NCBI RefSeq assembly: GCF_003013695.1 | Contig: NZ_CP027792.1 | Span: 3,244,501-3,308,500, forward strand | Length of the DNA stretch: 64,000 nt | Direction: 5' to 3' | Source: Pulveribacter suum | GTDB taxonomy: Bacteria; Pseudomonadota; Gammaproteobacteria; Burkholderiales; Burkholderiaceae_C | In this document: in pieces, positions 52,390-60,486 of the stretch | Position numbering within the stretch: the stretch's first letter is position 1 | Layout: every line of letters begins with the position of its first letter | The notes under the pieces: generated by a model | The model's database searches: none | What the model was told of the DNA's origin: nothing | What the model saw: only the letters and a program-made list of their open reading frames with translations | Program-made: the position numbers and the translations under genes

Positions 52390-52905
52390 ATGGGCCTGTT
52401 CAGTTTCGTCAAGGAAGCCGGAGAAAAGCTGTTCGGCGGCAAGGATGCACACGCTGCCACGCCGCCGGCCGCCGCCGGTGCCGCCGCCCCCGCACGGCCT
52501 TCGCAAGAGGACCTGAACGCCAAGGCGGGCAAGGCCATCGAGGGCTACATCGCCGCGCAGAACCTGGGCGTGAATGACGTCAAGGTGCAGTTCGACGGCA
52601 GCCAGGGCAAGGTGACGGTGCACGGCACGGCGCCCACCCAGGCCGTCAAGGAGAAGGTGACGCTGTGCTGCGGCAACGTGGCCAGCGTAACTGGCGTGGA
52701 CAACCAGATGAGCGTCACCAACCCCGAGCCCGAGGCGCAGTACCACGACGTGGTCAGCGGCGACACGCTCAGCGCCATCGCCAAGAAGTTCTATGGCGAC
52801 GCCAACAAGTACAACGCGATCTTCGAGGCCAACAAGCCCATGCTGAGCGACCCCAACAAGATCTACCCGGGCCAGAAGCTGCGCATTCCGCCGCTGTCTC
52901 AGTAA
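52390..52905 (+). CDS. BON-LysM protein (Kbp/YgaU-like)
   Basis: A 171-residue soluble protein with a BON domain at about 40-105 (KAIEGYIAAQNLGVNDVKVQ, then GKVTVHGTAP) and a C-terminal LysM domain at about 117-168 (YHDVVSGDTLSAIAKKFYGD, KIYPGQKLRIPPLS). The same order is found in E. coli Kbp, a potassium-binding protein, with an N-terminal FSFVKEAGEKLFG start that also matches. No signal peptide is visible. It is monocistronic; AAGGAG stands before the ATG and a terminator hairpin follows the stop. Confidence 0.9.
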   Translation: MGLFSFVKEAGEKLFGGKDAHAATPPAAAGAAAPARPSQEDLNAKAGKAIEGYIAAQNLGVNDVKVQFDGSQGKVTVHGTAPTQAVKEKVTLCCGNVASVTGVDNQMSVTNPEPEAQYHDVVSGDTLSAIAKKFYGDANKYNAIFEANKPMLSDPNKIYPGQKLRIPPLSQ

Positions 52906-52919
52906 CGCCCGGCTTCAAG

Positions 52920-52970
52920 CCAAAATCGGCTGCCAGCGCTTGCCAAACAAGCGCTGGCAGCTATTTTTTT
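52920..52970 (-). terminator. Intrinsic terminator between convergent genes; copy 8 of the dispersed palindrome
   Basis: Perfect 14-bp stem GCTGCCAGCGCTTG (52929-52942) with CAAGCGCTGGCAGC (52948-52961), 5-nt loop, then TATTTTTTT on the plus strand. It lies between the BON-LysM gene (plus) and the rhodanese gene (minus). It is nearly the same as copy 1, also between convergent genes. The flanks best match the consensus read on the minus strand, but it terminates plus-strand transcription. Confidence 0.85.
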
Positions 52971-52977
52971 GGGAGCG

Positions 52978-53418
52978 TCAGCCCTGCTTCCAGGGCAGGC
53001 CGCGCAGGCGCCAGCCGCCCTTGCGGCCCCGCTGGCCGCGCTCGTCGGCGTCGCCCTCGAAGCCCTCCAGGATGCTGTAGGCGCGCAGGCCCAGCTCGGT
53101 GGCGCGGCGCGCGGCGGCAATGGAGCGCACGCCGCTGCGGCACAGCAGCAGCACCTGGCCGCCCGCCGGCACGGCGGCGCGCAGCTCGTCGCCAAAGCGC
53201 TCGTTCAGGGCCATGCCCGGCCACTGCTTCCACGCCACCGGCACGGCGCCGGGCACGGCGCCCACCCATTCGCGCTCGGCGTCGGTGCGCACGTCCACCA
53301 GCACCGCCTGGCCGGACTGCGCCCATTGCCAGGCCAGGTGCGGGTTGACGTCGCCGGCGTAGCCCTGGGCGGGCACGGGTTGCTCGGGCAGCGGGGGCAG
53401 TGCAGGGGTACCGGTCAT
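52978..53418 (-). CDS. Rhodanese-like sulfurtransferase
   Basis: A 146-residue single rhodanese domain. LVDVRTDAEREWVGAVPGAV (40-59) is the substrate-side block and the active-site loop is LLLCRSGVRSI with Cys93. Such proteins move sulfane sulfur; the acceptor is unknown. Start MTGTPALPP, with a CACAAT box 6 nt upstream and no ribosome-binding site, so leaderless initiation is possible. Confidence 0.88.
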   Translation of the reverse strand: MTGTPALPPLPEQPVPAQGYAGDVNPHLAWQWAQSGQAVLVDVRTDAEREWVGAVPGAVPVAWKQWPGMALNERFGDELRAAVPAGGQVLLLCRSGVRSIAAARRATELGLRAYSILEGFEGDADERGQRGRKGGWRLRGLPWKQG

Positions 53419-53441
53419 GGGCGCATTGTGCCCAGGCCGCC

Positions 53442-54329
53442 CTACTGCCAGGGCGGTGTGGGCTCGTCGCGCAGGCGCTGGCGCAGCGCGGCGTAGTCGG
53501 GCACTACGGTGGCCACGGTGTCCCAAAAGCGTGGGCTGTGGTCCATGACGCGCAGGTGCGCCAGCTCGTGCGCCACCACGTAGTCGATGACGGCGGGCGA
53601 GAAATGCATCAGCCGCCAGTTCAGCCGGATGGAGCCGTCGGCGCGGGCGCTGCCCCAGCGCGACTGGGCGCTGGACAGGGCCAGCCGCGTCCAGCGCACC
53701 TGCAGCAGCGGGGCGAAATGCTCCAGGCGCGCCGTGAAGTGGGCGCGCGCCTGGCGCATCAGCCAGGCCTGCACGGCGTCGCGCACCTGCTCGGGCGTGG
53801 CGCTGCGCGCCAGCGGCACATGCAGCGTGGCGGGCGCTCCGCCCTCGCCCGCGGGCGCCAGCTGGGCGCCGCGGTGGGCGCCATCCAGCACCACGGTCAG
53901 GGGCGCGCCCAGGTAGGGCAGACGGGCGCCGTCGCCCCAGGCAACGCGGGCGCCCTCCAGGCGGCGCTGGTAGTCGCGCTGCTCGGCCAGCTTGCGCACG
54001 ACCCAGCCGGCCTTGGCCTGCAGGGCCGACTCGATGGCGCCGATACTGGCGCTGCCCGGGGCGCGCACCGACAGCCCGTCACCATCCACGCGAAAGCCGA
54101 TGCTGCGCCGGCGCGCGCGCTGCAGCCGATAGTCCACCGCCACGCCCTGCAGGGCGATGCGCCGGTTGGCCTGGGGGTGGCGCAGGGCGGCGCCGGCCTG
54201 CGGCGCTTCTGTTTCGATAGCTGTCAGCGCTTGATGGGCGGGCGCTACGGCCGGTTTTGGCTGCAAGTCGATGGCCTCCCACAGGTCCAGCGCCAGCTGC
54301 ACCAGGGCGCCGCGCGCGGGGCCGCTCAT
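53442..54329 (-). CDS. YgjP-like zinc metallopeptidase (M48-related, DUF45)
   Basis: A 295-residue protein. The catalytic HELAH is at 254-258 with a further His at 264 (VMDHSPRFW); upstream SRWGSARADGSIRLNWRLMHF is the diagnostic YgjP block. The substrate is unknown. The N-terminal region differs from homologues: residues about 23-40 (PKPAVAPAHQALTAIETEA) are encoded by a copy of the dispersed palindrome. Start MSGPARGALV; it overlaps plsC by 4 nt and follows it in the same transcript. Confidence 0.87.
   Translation of the reverse strand: MSGPARGALVQLALDLWEAIDLQPKPAVAPAHQALTAIETEAPQAGAALRHPQANRRIALQGVAVDYRLQRARRRSIGFRVDGDGLSVRAPGSASIGAIESALQAKAGWVVRKLAEQRDYQRRLEGARVAWGDGARLPYLGAPLTVVLDGAHRGAQLAPAGEGGAPATLHVPLARSATPEQVRDAVQAWLMRQARAHFTARLEHFAPLLQVRWTRLALSSAQSRWGSARADGSIRLNWRLMHFSPAVIDYVVAHELAHLRVMDHSPRFWDTVATVVPDYAALRQRLRDEPTPPWQ
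54211..54260 (+). repeat. Dispersed palindrome, copy 9, inside the YgjP-like gene
   Basis: TTTCGATAGCTGTCAGCGC, TTGATGGGCGGGCGC and TACGGCCGGTTTTGG match the consensus. On the coding strand it gives HQALTAIE in the gene's frame, the same phase as the copies in rfbD and the E2 gene. Confidence 0.7.
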
Positions 54330-55072
54330 GGCTGCGCGGGGTAGGCCTCGGGGTCCAGGCGGCGCATTTCGGATTCGATCCAGGCCTGCACCTCGGCCAT
54401 CAGCTCTTCGGGCTTGCGGCCTTCGGTGGGGATGGGCCGGCCCACGGACACCTGCACCACGCCGGGCCGCTTGACGAAGGCCTTGGCCGGCCACACGCGC
54501 GCCGAGGTCACGGCCACCGGCACCACCGGCACGCCGGCGCTGATGGCCAGGCGCGTGCCGCCACTCTTGTACTCGCCCTGCTGGCCGCGCGGGATGCGCG
54601 TGCCCTCGGGGAACATGATGACCCAGGTGCCCTGCGCCAGCAGCCGCCGGCCCTGCTGCAGCACGCGGGCAAAGGCCCGCGTGGGCTGGCCGCGGTCGAT
54701 GTGGATCATGTCCAGGCTGCCGATGGACCAGCCGAAGAAGGGCACGCGCAGCAGCTCTTTCTTGAACACGTAGGCCAGCGGGCGCGGCATGAGCGAGGGC
54801 ATGAGGAAGGTCTCGTACGTGGACTGGTGCTTGACCAGCAGCACCGCCCCGCCCGCGCCCAGGGCCTGCAGCCCCTCCATGCCCTGCACCTCGGTGCGTA
54901 TGCCCACCAGCCAGCGCGCCGCGTCGATGCACAGCGTGAGCCAGGCCCGCGCCACGCGGTAGGCCGGGCCGCTGCGACCCGAGAAGAGCCGGGCCAGCAG
55001 CACGCCCAGGGTGTAGGGAACGACGGTGACGACCATCACCAGCAGGTGCAGGAGGGAGCGGAGGAAGGCCAT
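54326..55072 (-). CDS. plsC: 1-acyl-sn-glycerol-3-phosphate acyltransferase
   Basis: A 248-residue membrane enzyme that adds the second acyl chain in phosphatidic acid synthesis. An N-terminal membrane helix (LLHLLVMVVTVVPYTLGVLL) precedes KHQSTYETF, an HX4E form of the acyltransferase motif, SLDMIHIDRG and FPEGTRIPRG. Start MAFLRSLLH. It overlaps the YgjP-like gene by 4 nt; a dispersed palindrome separates it from gmhB upstream. Confidence 0.92.
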   Translation of the reverse strand: MAFLRSLLHLLVMVVTVVPYTLGVLLARLFSGRSGPAYRVARAWLTLCIDAARWLVGIRTEVQGMEGLQALGAGGAVLLVKHQSTYETFLMPSLMPRPLAYVFKKELLRVPFFGWSIGSLDMIHIDRGQPTRAFARVLQQGRRLLAQGTWVIMFPEGTRIPRGQQGEYKSGGTRLAISAGVPVVPVAVTSARVWPAKAFVKRPGVVQVSVGRPIPTEGRKPEELMAEVQAWIESEMRRLDPEAYPAQP

Positions 55073-55093
55073 GGCGTGTCGGCTGCTTTCAGG

Positions 55094-55146
55094 TGTTTTT
55101 GGCCTCCAGCCCTTGCGGCGCAAGCGCTGGAAGCTATTAATTTAAG
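55094..55146 (-). repeat. Dispersed palindrome, copy 10
   Basis: Read on the minus strand: TTAATAGCTTCCAGCGC, TTGCGCCGCAAGGGC and TGGAGGCCAAAAAC match the consensus. It lies directly after the gmhB stop. This is the only clear non-palindromic-terminator copy in the opposite orientation. Confidence 0.72.
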
Positions 55147-55735
55147 AGCAAAGAGAAGGGGCAGGCGCCGCCGGTGCGCTGCCGCCCTGCCCGGCCAGCA
55201 GGTCCACCACGTCCTGCAGGCTGGCGTGGGTCCGGGTGGCGGCCGGCCAGCCGGGCGGCAGCGGCGCGTGCGGCTGCAGGTGGGCCGAGCGGCCGGTGCA
55301 TACCAGGTGCAGCTGCGCGCCCAGGTCCTGCGCGGCCTGCAGGTGCGACAGGCAGCTGCCGATGACGGCGATCTCGCCGCCCTCCAGCGCACAGCGCTCG
55401 CGGATCTGCAGCATCAGCCCGGGCGCGGGCTTGCGGCAGGCGCAGTCCTCGCCCTCGGCGTGCGGGCAGTAGAAGACCGCGTCGATGCGCCCGCCCAGCG
55501 CGCCCAGCTCGCGGTGCATGCGCGCGTGGATAGCCACCAGCGTCTGCGTGTCGAACACGCCGCCGCCCAGCCCCGGCTGGTTGGTGGCCACCACCACGTG
55601 CCAGCCGGCCTGGTTCAGCCGGGCCACGGCCTCCAGCGCGCCCGGCAGGGGCTGCCATTCGGCGGCAGAGGCAATAAGGCCGCCGGCCCCCAGGGCGTTG
55701 AGGGTGCCGTCGCGGTCCAGGATGGCGAGCTTCAT
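55142..55735 (-). CDS. gmhB: GmhB-like D,D-heptose 1,7-bisphosphate phosphatase with altered motif IV
   Basis: A 197-residue HAD phosphatase expected to act in heptose synthesis for LPS core. Motif I LDRDGTLN with the nucleophile Asp is intact, as are VVVATNQPGLGGG and the Zn site CPHAEGEDCACRKPAPG. The fourth HAD motif, normally GD(S/K/T)xxDLQA with a Mg-binding Asp, reads IGSCLSHLQAA, so the Asp is replaced by Ser. The enzyme may be weakened or changed. Start MKLAILDRDG. It follows the small membrane-protein gene after 8 bp. Confidence 0.85.
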   Translation of the reverse strand: MKLAILDRDGTLNALGAGGLIASAAEWQPLPGALEAVARLNQAGWHVVVATNQPGLGGGVFDTQTLVAIHARMHRELGALGGRIDAVFYCPHAEGEDCACRKPAPGLMLQIRERCALEGGEIAVIGSCLSHLQAAQDLGAQLHLVCTGRSAHLQPHAPLPPGWPAATRTHASLQDVVDLLAGQGGSAPAAPAPSLCS

Positions 55736-55743
55736 GCGCCGGA

Positions 55744-56394
55744 TTATTCCCTGCCCGCGCCGCTGGCCGGCGCCTGCGGGTTTGCCGCCGTCTGCCAGCC
55801 GGTGGCGTAGCGCCCCCACCAGCGCCCGCGCGACCACTGCAGCGCCAGGGCCTGGCCAGGCACCAGGCGGGCGGCGGCCGGGTCGTCGGCCAGCAGCTGC
55901 TGCGGGCCGGCCGCGCCGGGCAGCTGCAGCACCAGCAGCGTGCCGCCCGGCCCACGGGCGCTGGGCGCCACGGCGCGGCTGCCCAGCACGCTGGCGGCCA
56001 GCGGCTGGGGCTGCGGCGCCAGGCCGCGCAGGTTCATGAAGTGCAGCAACTGGGCCACGCAGGCGGCCAGCGCCGCGGCGACCCACAGTGCCGCCAGCAA
56101 GCCGCCCAGCGCCCGCGTGCCCCAGCGGCGGCGCACGGCGCGCAGCACGAGCAGCGCCGCGGCCAGCGCCAGCAGCGCCAGGCCGGCGGTGGGCAGCCAG
56201 GCCCACGGATCCTGCGCGCCGGCGAAGGGCGACAGCGGCCAGGCGGAGGTCGGCTCGGCCCGGTCCTGCAACCAGCCCAGCACCCAGCGCAGCCCCACCA
56301 CGGCCGCCAGCGGCGCAAAGGCCAGCCAGGAGGCGGTCCGGGACGGGCGGGCGGCAGCGGCGGTGTCGGGGCGCGCGGCCGGCGGCGGCGTCAC
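55744..56394 (-). CDS. Integral membrane protein of unknown function
   Basis: A 216-residue protein with three or four hydrophobic segments (WLAFAPLAAVVGLRWVLGW, WLPTAGLALLALAAALLVLR, LGGLLAALWVAAALAACVAQ) and a C-terminal domain of about 90 residues with LLVLQLPGAAGPQQLLAD and ALALQWSRGRWWGRYATGW. I do not recognise a family. Its start overlaps the glyS stop by 4 nt and gmhB follows after 8 bp, so it is part of a glyS-orf-gmhB run. Ala, Leu and Pro make up much of the sequence. Confidence 0.75.
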   Translation of the reverse strand: MTPPPAARPDTAAAARPSRTASWLAFAPLAAVVGLRWVLGWLQDRAEPTSAWPLSPFAGAQDPWAWLPTAGLALLALAAALLVLRAVRRRWGTRALGGLLAALWVAAALAACVAQLLHFMNLRGLAPQPQPLAASVLGSRAVAPSARGPGGTLLVLQLPGAAGPQQLLADDPAAARLVPGQALALQWSRGRWWGRYATGWQTAANPQAPASGAGRE

Positions 56395-58565
56395 ACGGCC
56401 AGGCGGGACAGGTCGGCCACGCGGTTCATGGCCTGGTGCAGGCGCTTGAGCAGGCCCTGGCGGTTCAGGCGCACGGCCAGGTCGTCGGTGTTGACCATGA
56501 CGTCGTCGAAGAAGGCGTCCACCGGCGCGCGCAGCACGGCCAGGGTCTGCAGGCTGGCGGTGTAGTCACCGCGGTCGAACTGGGCATCGGCCTCGGGCAC
56601 GAAGCGCTTGAGTGCGGCGTACAGGTCGCGTTCGGCCTGCTCCTGCAGCAGCCCTTCGTTGACGTGCGGGTCCACGGCGCCTTCGGCCTCGGCCTTCTTC
56701 AGGATGTTGGCCACGCGCTTGTTGGCCGCTGCCAGGGCGGGCGCCTCGGCCAGCGCGCTGAAGGCGCGCACGGCCTCCAGCTGGCGCGGCACCAGGGCCA
56801 GGCGCGCCGGGCGCAGGGCGATGACCGCGTCCACCTCCTGGGCGCTGTAGCCCTGCTCGCGCAGGGAGCCGGCCAGGCGGTCATAGATGAAGTCCGCCAG
56901 CAGCGCGTTGCCGCCGGCGTCGATCAGCGCGCCGAAGGCCGGCTGGCTGGCGGCCAGCAGCGCGGGCAAGTCCAAGGGCAACTCGCGCTCGGTCAGCATG
57001 CGGATCACGCCCAGCGCGTGGCGGCGCAGCGCGAACGGGTCGCGGTCGCCCGTGGGCAGGTTGCCGATGCCGAACATGCCGACCAGCGTCTCCAGCTTGT
57101 CGGCCAGGGCCACGACCAGGCCGACGTTCTCGCGCGGCAGCTCGTCGCCGGCAAAGCGCGGCTTGTAGTGGTCCTCGATGGCGTGGGCCACTTCGTCCGG
57201 CAGGCCGTCGCCCACGGCGTAGTAGCTGCCCATGACGCCCTGCAGCTCGGGGAACTCGCCCACCATGTCGGTGACGAGATCGGCCTTGGCCAGCAGCGCG
57301 GCGTTGTCCACGCAGGTCAGCAGCCAGTCCTGCGCGATCTCCGCATCCTGCGTGCCGTCGATCTGGTGCTGCTGCGCCAGGGCCGGGAACAGCTGCGTGG
57401 CGATCGCCCGCGCGATGGACCGCACGCGCTGCACGCGCTCACCCTGCGTGCCCAGCTTGTTGTGATAGACCACCTTAGCCAGCTGCTCCACGCGGCTGGC
57501 CAGGGGCTTCTTGCGGTCCTGGTCGAAGAAGAATTTGGCGTCCGCCAGGCGCGGGCGCACCACGCGCTCGTTGCCCTGGATGACGGCGCTGGCGTCTTGC
57601 GGGCTGATGTTGCTCACCACCAGGAAGCGGTGCGTCAGGCGCCCGGCCTCGTCCAGCAGCGGAAAGTACTTCTGGTTGGCCTTCATGGTCAGGATCAGGC
57701 ACTCCTGCGGCACGGCCAGGAATTCCTCCTCGAAGGCGCAGACCAGCACGTTGGGACGCTCGACCAGGGCCGTCACCTCGTCCAGCAGCGCTTCGTCCTC
57801 GATGGGCCGCACGCCGCCACCCACTTGGGCCGCGGCGGCAGCCAGCTGGCGCGCGATCTCGGCGCGGCGCTCGGCAAAGCTGGCGATCACGGCGCCTTCG
57901 TCGCGCAATTGCTGCGCATAGCTGTCGGCATCACGCAGGGCGATGGACTCGGCCTGCGCCTCGAAGCGGTGGCCGTGCGTATCGCGCCCTGCCGTCAGGC
58001 CCAGCGCCTGCACTCCCTGCACCACGTCGCCGCCGTGCAGCGCCACCAGGCCATGCGCCGGGCGCACGAAATGCACGCTGCTCCAGCCATCAGCCAGCTG
58101 GTAGCGCATGACCTTGGGGATGGGCAGCCTGGCAAGCGTTTCGTCCAGCGCCTTTTGCAGACCTTCGGCCAGTGTGGCGCCCCGCACCATGCTCTCGTGG
58201 TACAGCACCTCGGCCTTGCCGTCGTTGACGCGCTTGAGGCTGTCCAGCGCTGCGGCGTCCAGCCCCAGCGCGGCCAGCTTCTTCAACAGCGCCGGCGTGG
58301 CCTGGCCCTGCGCGTCCAGGCCCACCGTCACGGGCATGAGCTTGTGCGACACGGGCTTGTCCGGCGCGGTGGCCAGCACCTGGGTGACGTGGGCGGCCAG
58401 GCGCCGGGGCGAGGCATAGGCCGTGGCGCGCGAGCCCGCGCCCGCCAGGCCCTGGGCCGCCAGCTGCTCGTGCAGCACGCCGGCAAAGGCGTCGCCCAGC
58501 TTTTGCAGCGCCTTCGGGGGCAGCTCTTCCACGAACAGTTCAACAAGCAGGTTGGGTGCGGTCAT
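56391..58565 (-). CDS. glyS: Glycyl-tRNA synthetase beta subunit
   Basis: A 724-residue beta subunit of the alpha2beta2 glycyl-tRNA synthetase. It begins NLLVELFVEELPPKALQKLG and carries PVTVGLDAQGQATPALLKK, FLAVPQECLILTMKANQKYFPLL in its conserved block and a C-terminal DALR-type anticodon domain (DAFFDDVMVNTDDLAVRLNR). Length is slightly above typical. It follows glyQ after 105 bp that contain a dispersed palindrome. Confidence 0.96.
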   Translation of the reverse strand: MTAPNLLVELFVEELPPKALQKLGDAFAGVLHEQLAAQGLAGAGSRATAYASPRRLAAHVTQVLATAPDKPVSHKLMPVTVGLDAQGQATPALLKKLAALGLDAAALDSLKRVNDGKAEVLYHESMVRGATLAEGLQKALDETLARLPIPKVMRYQLADGWSSVHFVRPAHGLVALHGGDVVQGVQALGLTAGRDTHGHRFEAQAESIALRDADSYAQQLRDEGAVIASFAERRAEIARQLAAAAAQVGGGVRPIEDEALLDEVTALVERPNVLVCAFEEEFLAVPQECLILTMKANQKYFPLLDEAGRLTHRFLVVSNISPQDASAVIQGNERVVRPRLADAKFFFDQDRKKPLASRVEQLAKVVYHNKLGTQGERVQRVRSIARAIATQLFPALAQQHQIDGTQDAEIAQDWLLTCVDNAALLAKADLVTDMVGEFPELQGVMGSYYAVGDGLPDEVAHAIEDHYKPRFAGDELPRENVGLVVALADKLETLVGMFGIGNLPTGDRDPFALRRHALGVIRMLTERELPLDLPALLAASQPAFGALIDAGGNALLADFIYDRLAGSLREQGYSAQEVDAVIALRPARLALVPRQLEAVRAFSALAEAPALAAANKRVANILKKAEAEGAVDPHVNEGLLQEQAERDLYAALKRFVPEADAQFDRGDYTASLQTLAVLRAPVDAFFDDVMVNTDDLAVRLNRQGLLKRLHQAMNRVADLSRLAV

Positions 58566-58570
58566 GACGA

Positions 58571-58622
58571 AAAATTGATAGCTGCTCGCGCTTGCCTGGC
58601 AAGGGCTGGAGGCTGTTTTTGT
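58571..58622 (+). repeat. Dispersed palindrome, copy 11
   Basis: AATTGATAGCTGCTCGCGC, TTGCCTGGCAAGGGC and TGGAGGCTGTTTTT match the consensus well. It lies between glyQ and glyS, ending 5 bp upstream of the glyS start on the opposite strand. Confidence 0.75.
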
Positions 58623-58670
58623 GAGAAAAATCGGTGAAGGCTCTGCTGCTGCTGCTGCTGCAGGCAGGCG

Positions 58671-59624
58671 TCAGGCGGCCTTCTTTTGCTGCTGCTCGGC
58701 CTGGCGGGCGAGTTCGGCCAGCACCTCGTCGGCATGCGCGCGCGGGGCCATGGGAAAGCCCAGGCGGGCGCGGCTGTCCAGGTAGCTCTTGGCCACGGCG
58801 CGGGCCAGGTTGCGGATGCGGCCGATATAGGCGGCCCGCTCGGTCACCGAGATGGCGCCGCGGGCGTCCAGCAGGTTGAAGGTGTGGGCGGCTTTCAGCA
58901 CCTGCTCGTAGGCCGGCAGGGCCAGCTGCTCGGCCACCAGGTGCTGGGCCTGCTTTTCGTGTGCGGCAAACGCCGTGAACAGGAAGTCGGCGTCGGAATG
59001 CTCGAAGTTGTAGGTGGACTGCTCCACCTCGTTTTGGTGATAGACGTCGCCGTAGGTCAGCTTGGTGCCGTCGGGGCTTTCCGTCCAAGTCAGGTTGTAG
59101 ACGTTGTCCACGCCCTGCAGGTACATGGCCAGGCGCTCCAGGCCGTAGGTGATCTCGCCCGTGGCGGGCTTGCAGTCGATGCCGCCGACCTGCTGGAAGT
59201 AGGTGAACTGCGTGACCTCCATGCCGTTGAGCCACACCTCCCACCCCAGGCCCCAGGCGCCCAGCGTGGGGTTCTCCCAGTCGTCCTCGACGAAGCGGAT
59301 GTCGTTCTTTTTCAGGTCGAAGCCGAGCGTTTGCAGGCTGCCCAAATACAGCTCCAGGATGTTGGCCGGCGCGGGCTTCAAGACCACCTGGTACTGGTAG
59401 TAGTGCTGCAGGCGGTTGGGGTTGTCGCCGTAGCGCCCGTCCTTGGGCCGGCGGCTGGGCTGCACATAGGCGGCGCGCCAGGGCTCGGGACCGATGGAGC
59501 GCAGGAAGGTGGCGGTGTGCGAGGTGCCGGCTCCCACTTCCATGTCGTAGGGCTGCAGGAGCGCGCAGCCCTGTTCGGCCCAGTAGGACTGCAGTTTCAG
59601 GATGATCTGTTGGAAGGTCAGCAT
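58671..59624 (-). CDS. glyQ: Glycyl-tRNA synthetase alpha subunit
   Basis: A 317-residue class II synthetase subunit carrying the glycine activation site. It starts [20 protein letters not shown] and has [19 protein letters not shown], then [20 protein letters not shown] and [20 protein letters not shown]. The tail ends in a Gln/Lys-rich stretch ([11 protein letters not shown]) followed beyond the stop by a run of six CTG triplets on the plus strand. No riboswitch-like leader is visible. Confidence 0.97.
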   Translation of the reverse strand: MLTFQQIILKLQSYWAEQGCALLQPYDMEVGAGTSHTATFLRSIGPEPWRAAYVQPSRRPKDGRYGDNPNRLQHYYQYQVVLKPAPANILELYLGSLQTLGFDLKKNDIRFVEDDWENPTLGAWGLGWEVWLNGMEVTQFTYFQQVGGIDCKPATGEITYGLERLAMYLQGVDNVYNLTWTESPDGTKLTYGDVYHQNEVEQSTYNFEHSDADFLFTAFAAHEKQAQHLVAEQLALPAYEQVLKAAHTFNLLDARGAISVTERAAYIGRIRNLARAVAKSYLDSRARLGFPMAPRAHADEVLAELARQAEQQQKKAA

Positions 59625-59753
59625 GGCGGGGGAGTCGATGGAGAGGGCGCACGGCTGGGCGTGCGCGAACCGACCATTTTAGGCGCTGGCGTTTTCCCTC
59701 TTGCCTGGCAGCTGCAGAGCTGCCGCCCAAAGCTCAAGCGCGCGGCGACAGCG

Positions 59754-60161
59754 TCACCGCCCCAGCTCCACGATCTGGTTGAGCCGCGCGCAGCACTCGG
59801 CAAACAGGCCGTCGGCCAGCCGCTTCAAGGGATGCGCCGCCGCCTGGCGCGCGCGCCAGTCGAAGGACTTGGGCTGGTGGCACAGGACATAGCTGACTTT
59901 GCCCACTTTCCGGCCGCCTGCCTGCCCCACCGCGACGGCGAAGGGGTTGTCGGCGTTGTATTCGGCGGTGGTCATGGGCAGGCCGATGACGAGCGAAGTG
60001 CGGTCGTTGAAGACACGGGGCGAGAGCACCAGGAGGGGATGCAGATCGCGCATCTCGCGCCCGGCCTGCGGAGTGCAATTGATCCAGATGATGTCCTGCC
60101 GCTCAGGCATCCAGGGTTGCTGGCGGCGCGCGGCAGGCTTGGCCGCCTTGGAGGTCACCAT
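59754..60161 (-). CDS. mazF: MazF/PemK-type toxin (endoribonuclease)
   Basis: A 135-residue toxin of the MazF family, which cuts mRNA. The start of the fold is RQDIIWINCTPQAGREM with the conserved Asp-Ile-Ile-Trp opening, then HPLLVLSPRVFNDRTSLVIG and KVSYVLCHQPKSFDW. A 20-residue basic leader precedes the core, longer than in E. coli MazF. Its ATG overlaps the last codons of mazE by 7 nt, so the pair is coupled. It sits between glyQ and the lpdA gene. Confidence 0.9.
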   Translation of the reverse strand: MVTSKAAKPAARRQQPWMPERQDIIWINCTPQAGREMRDLHPLLVLSPRVFNDRTSLVIGLPMTTAEYNADNPFAVAVGQAGGRKVGKVSYVLCHQPKSFDWRARQAAAHPLKRLADGLFAECCARLNQIVELGR

Positions 60162-60412
60162 TTTTCAGCGCCCACGGGCTCGACTGCCATGGCTTCTGCG
60201 CCGTGGCGCGCGGGGTCGAACTGCGCCAGGCGCTGCGCGAGCGTGGGGGCGGCGTTGGGTAAAGGGGTGATGGTGATGCCCTCGTCGTTCACCGTCACGC
60301 GCACCATTTGCTCGGCCTGCAGCTGCGCGGCACGGGCCACGTTGCCGGGCAGGCGCACGCCCAGGTTGTTGCCCCATTTCTTGATGCCGACGATGGCTTG
60401 CGCGTTGCTCAT
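60155..60412 (-). CDS. mazE: MazE/AbrB-type antitoxin
   Basis: An 85-residue antitoxin. The swapped-hairpin DNA-binding domain is IVGIKKWGNNLGVRLPGNVA (7-26), followed by QAEQMVRVTVNDEGITITPL; the C-terminal part should bind the toxin. I start at MSNAQAIVG, with CTGGGGC upstream; the longer frame runs through the operator. It is first in the mazEF operon. Confidence 0.92.
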   Translation of the reverse strand: MSNAQAIVGIKKWGNNLGVRLPGNVARAAQLQAEQMVRVTVNDEGITITPLPNAAPTLAQRLAQFDPARHGAEAMAVEPVGAEKW

Positions 60413-60432
60413 GGCTAGCCCCAGTTGTTTAA

Positions 60433-60450
60433 ACAATGTATAGACATTGT
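60433..60450. promoter_or_regulatory. Candidate mazEF operator
   Basis: ACAATG (60433-60438) and CATTGT (60445-60450) form a 6-bp inverted repeat around TATAGA, 20 bp upstream of the mazE start. The place fits autoregulation by the MazE-MazF complex, as is general for this family. The A/T-rich centre may also serve as the -10 region. Confidence 0.6.
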
Positions 60451-60486
60451 ACTTCCACGGCGAAACCAGCAAGAAATTGAAAATTG

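Noticed and set aside
56088..58637. Plus-strand open frame opposite glyS
   Set aside because: Low-complexity antisense frame; glyS is unambiguous.
59625..59753. Small hairpin GGCAGCT/AGCTGCC near 59707-59724 as a terminator for mazF or a glyQ leader structure
   Set aside because: Only 7 bp with no T tract and no conserved context; too weak to call.
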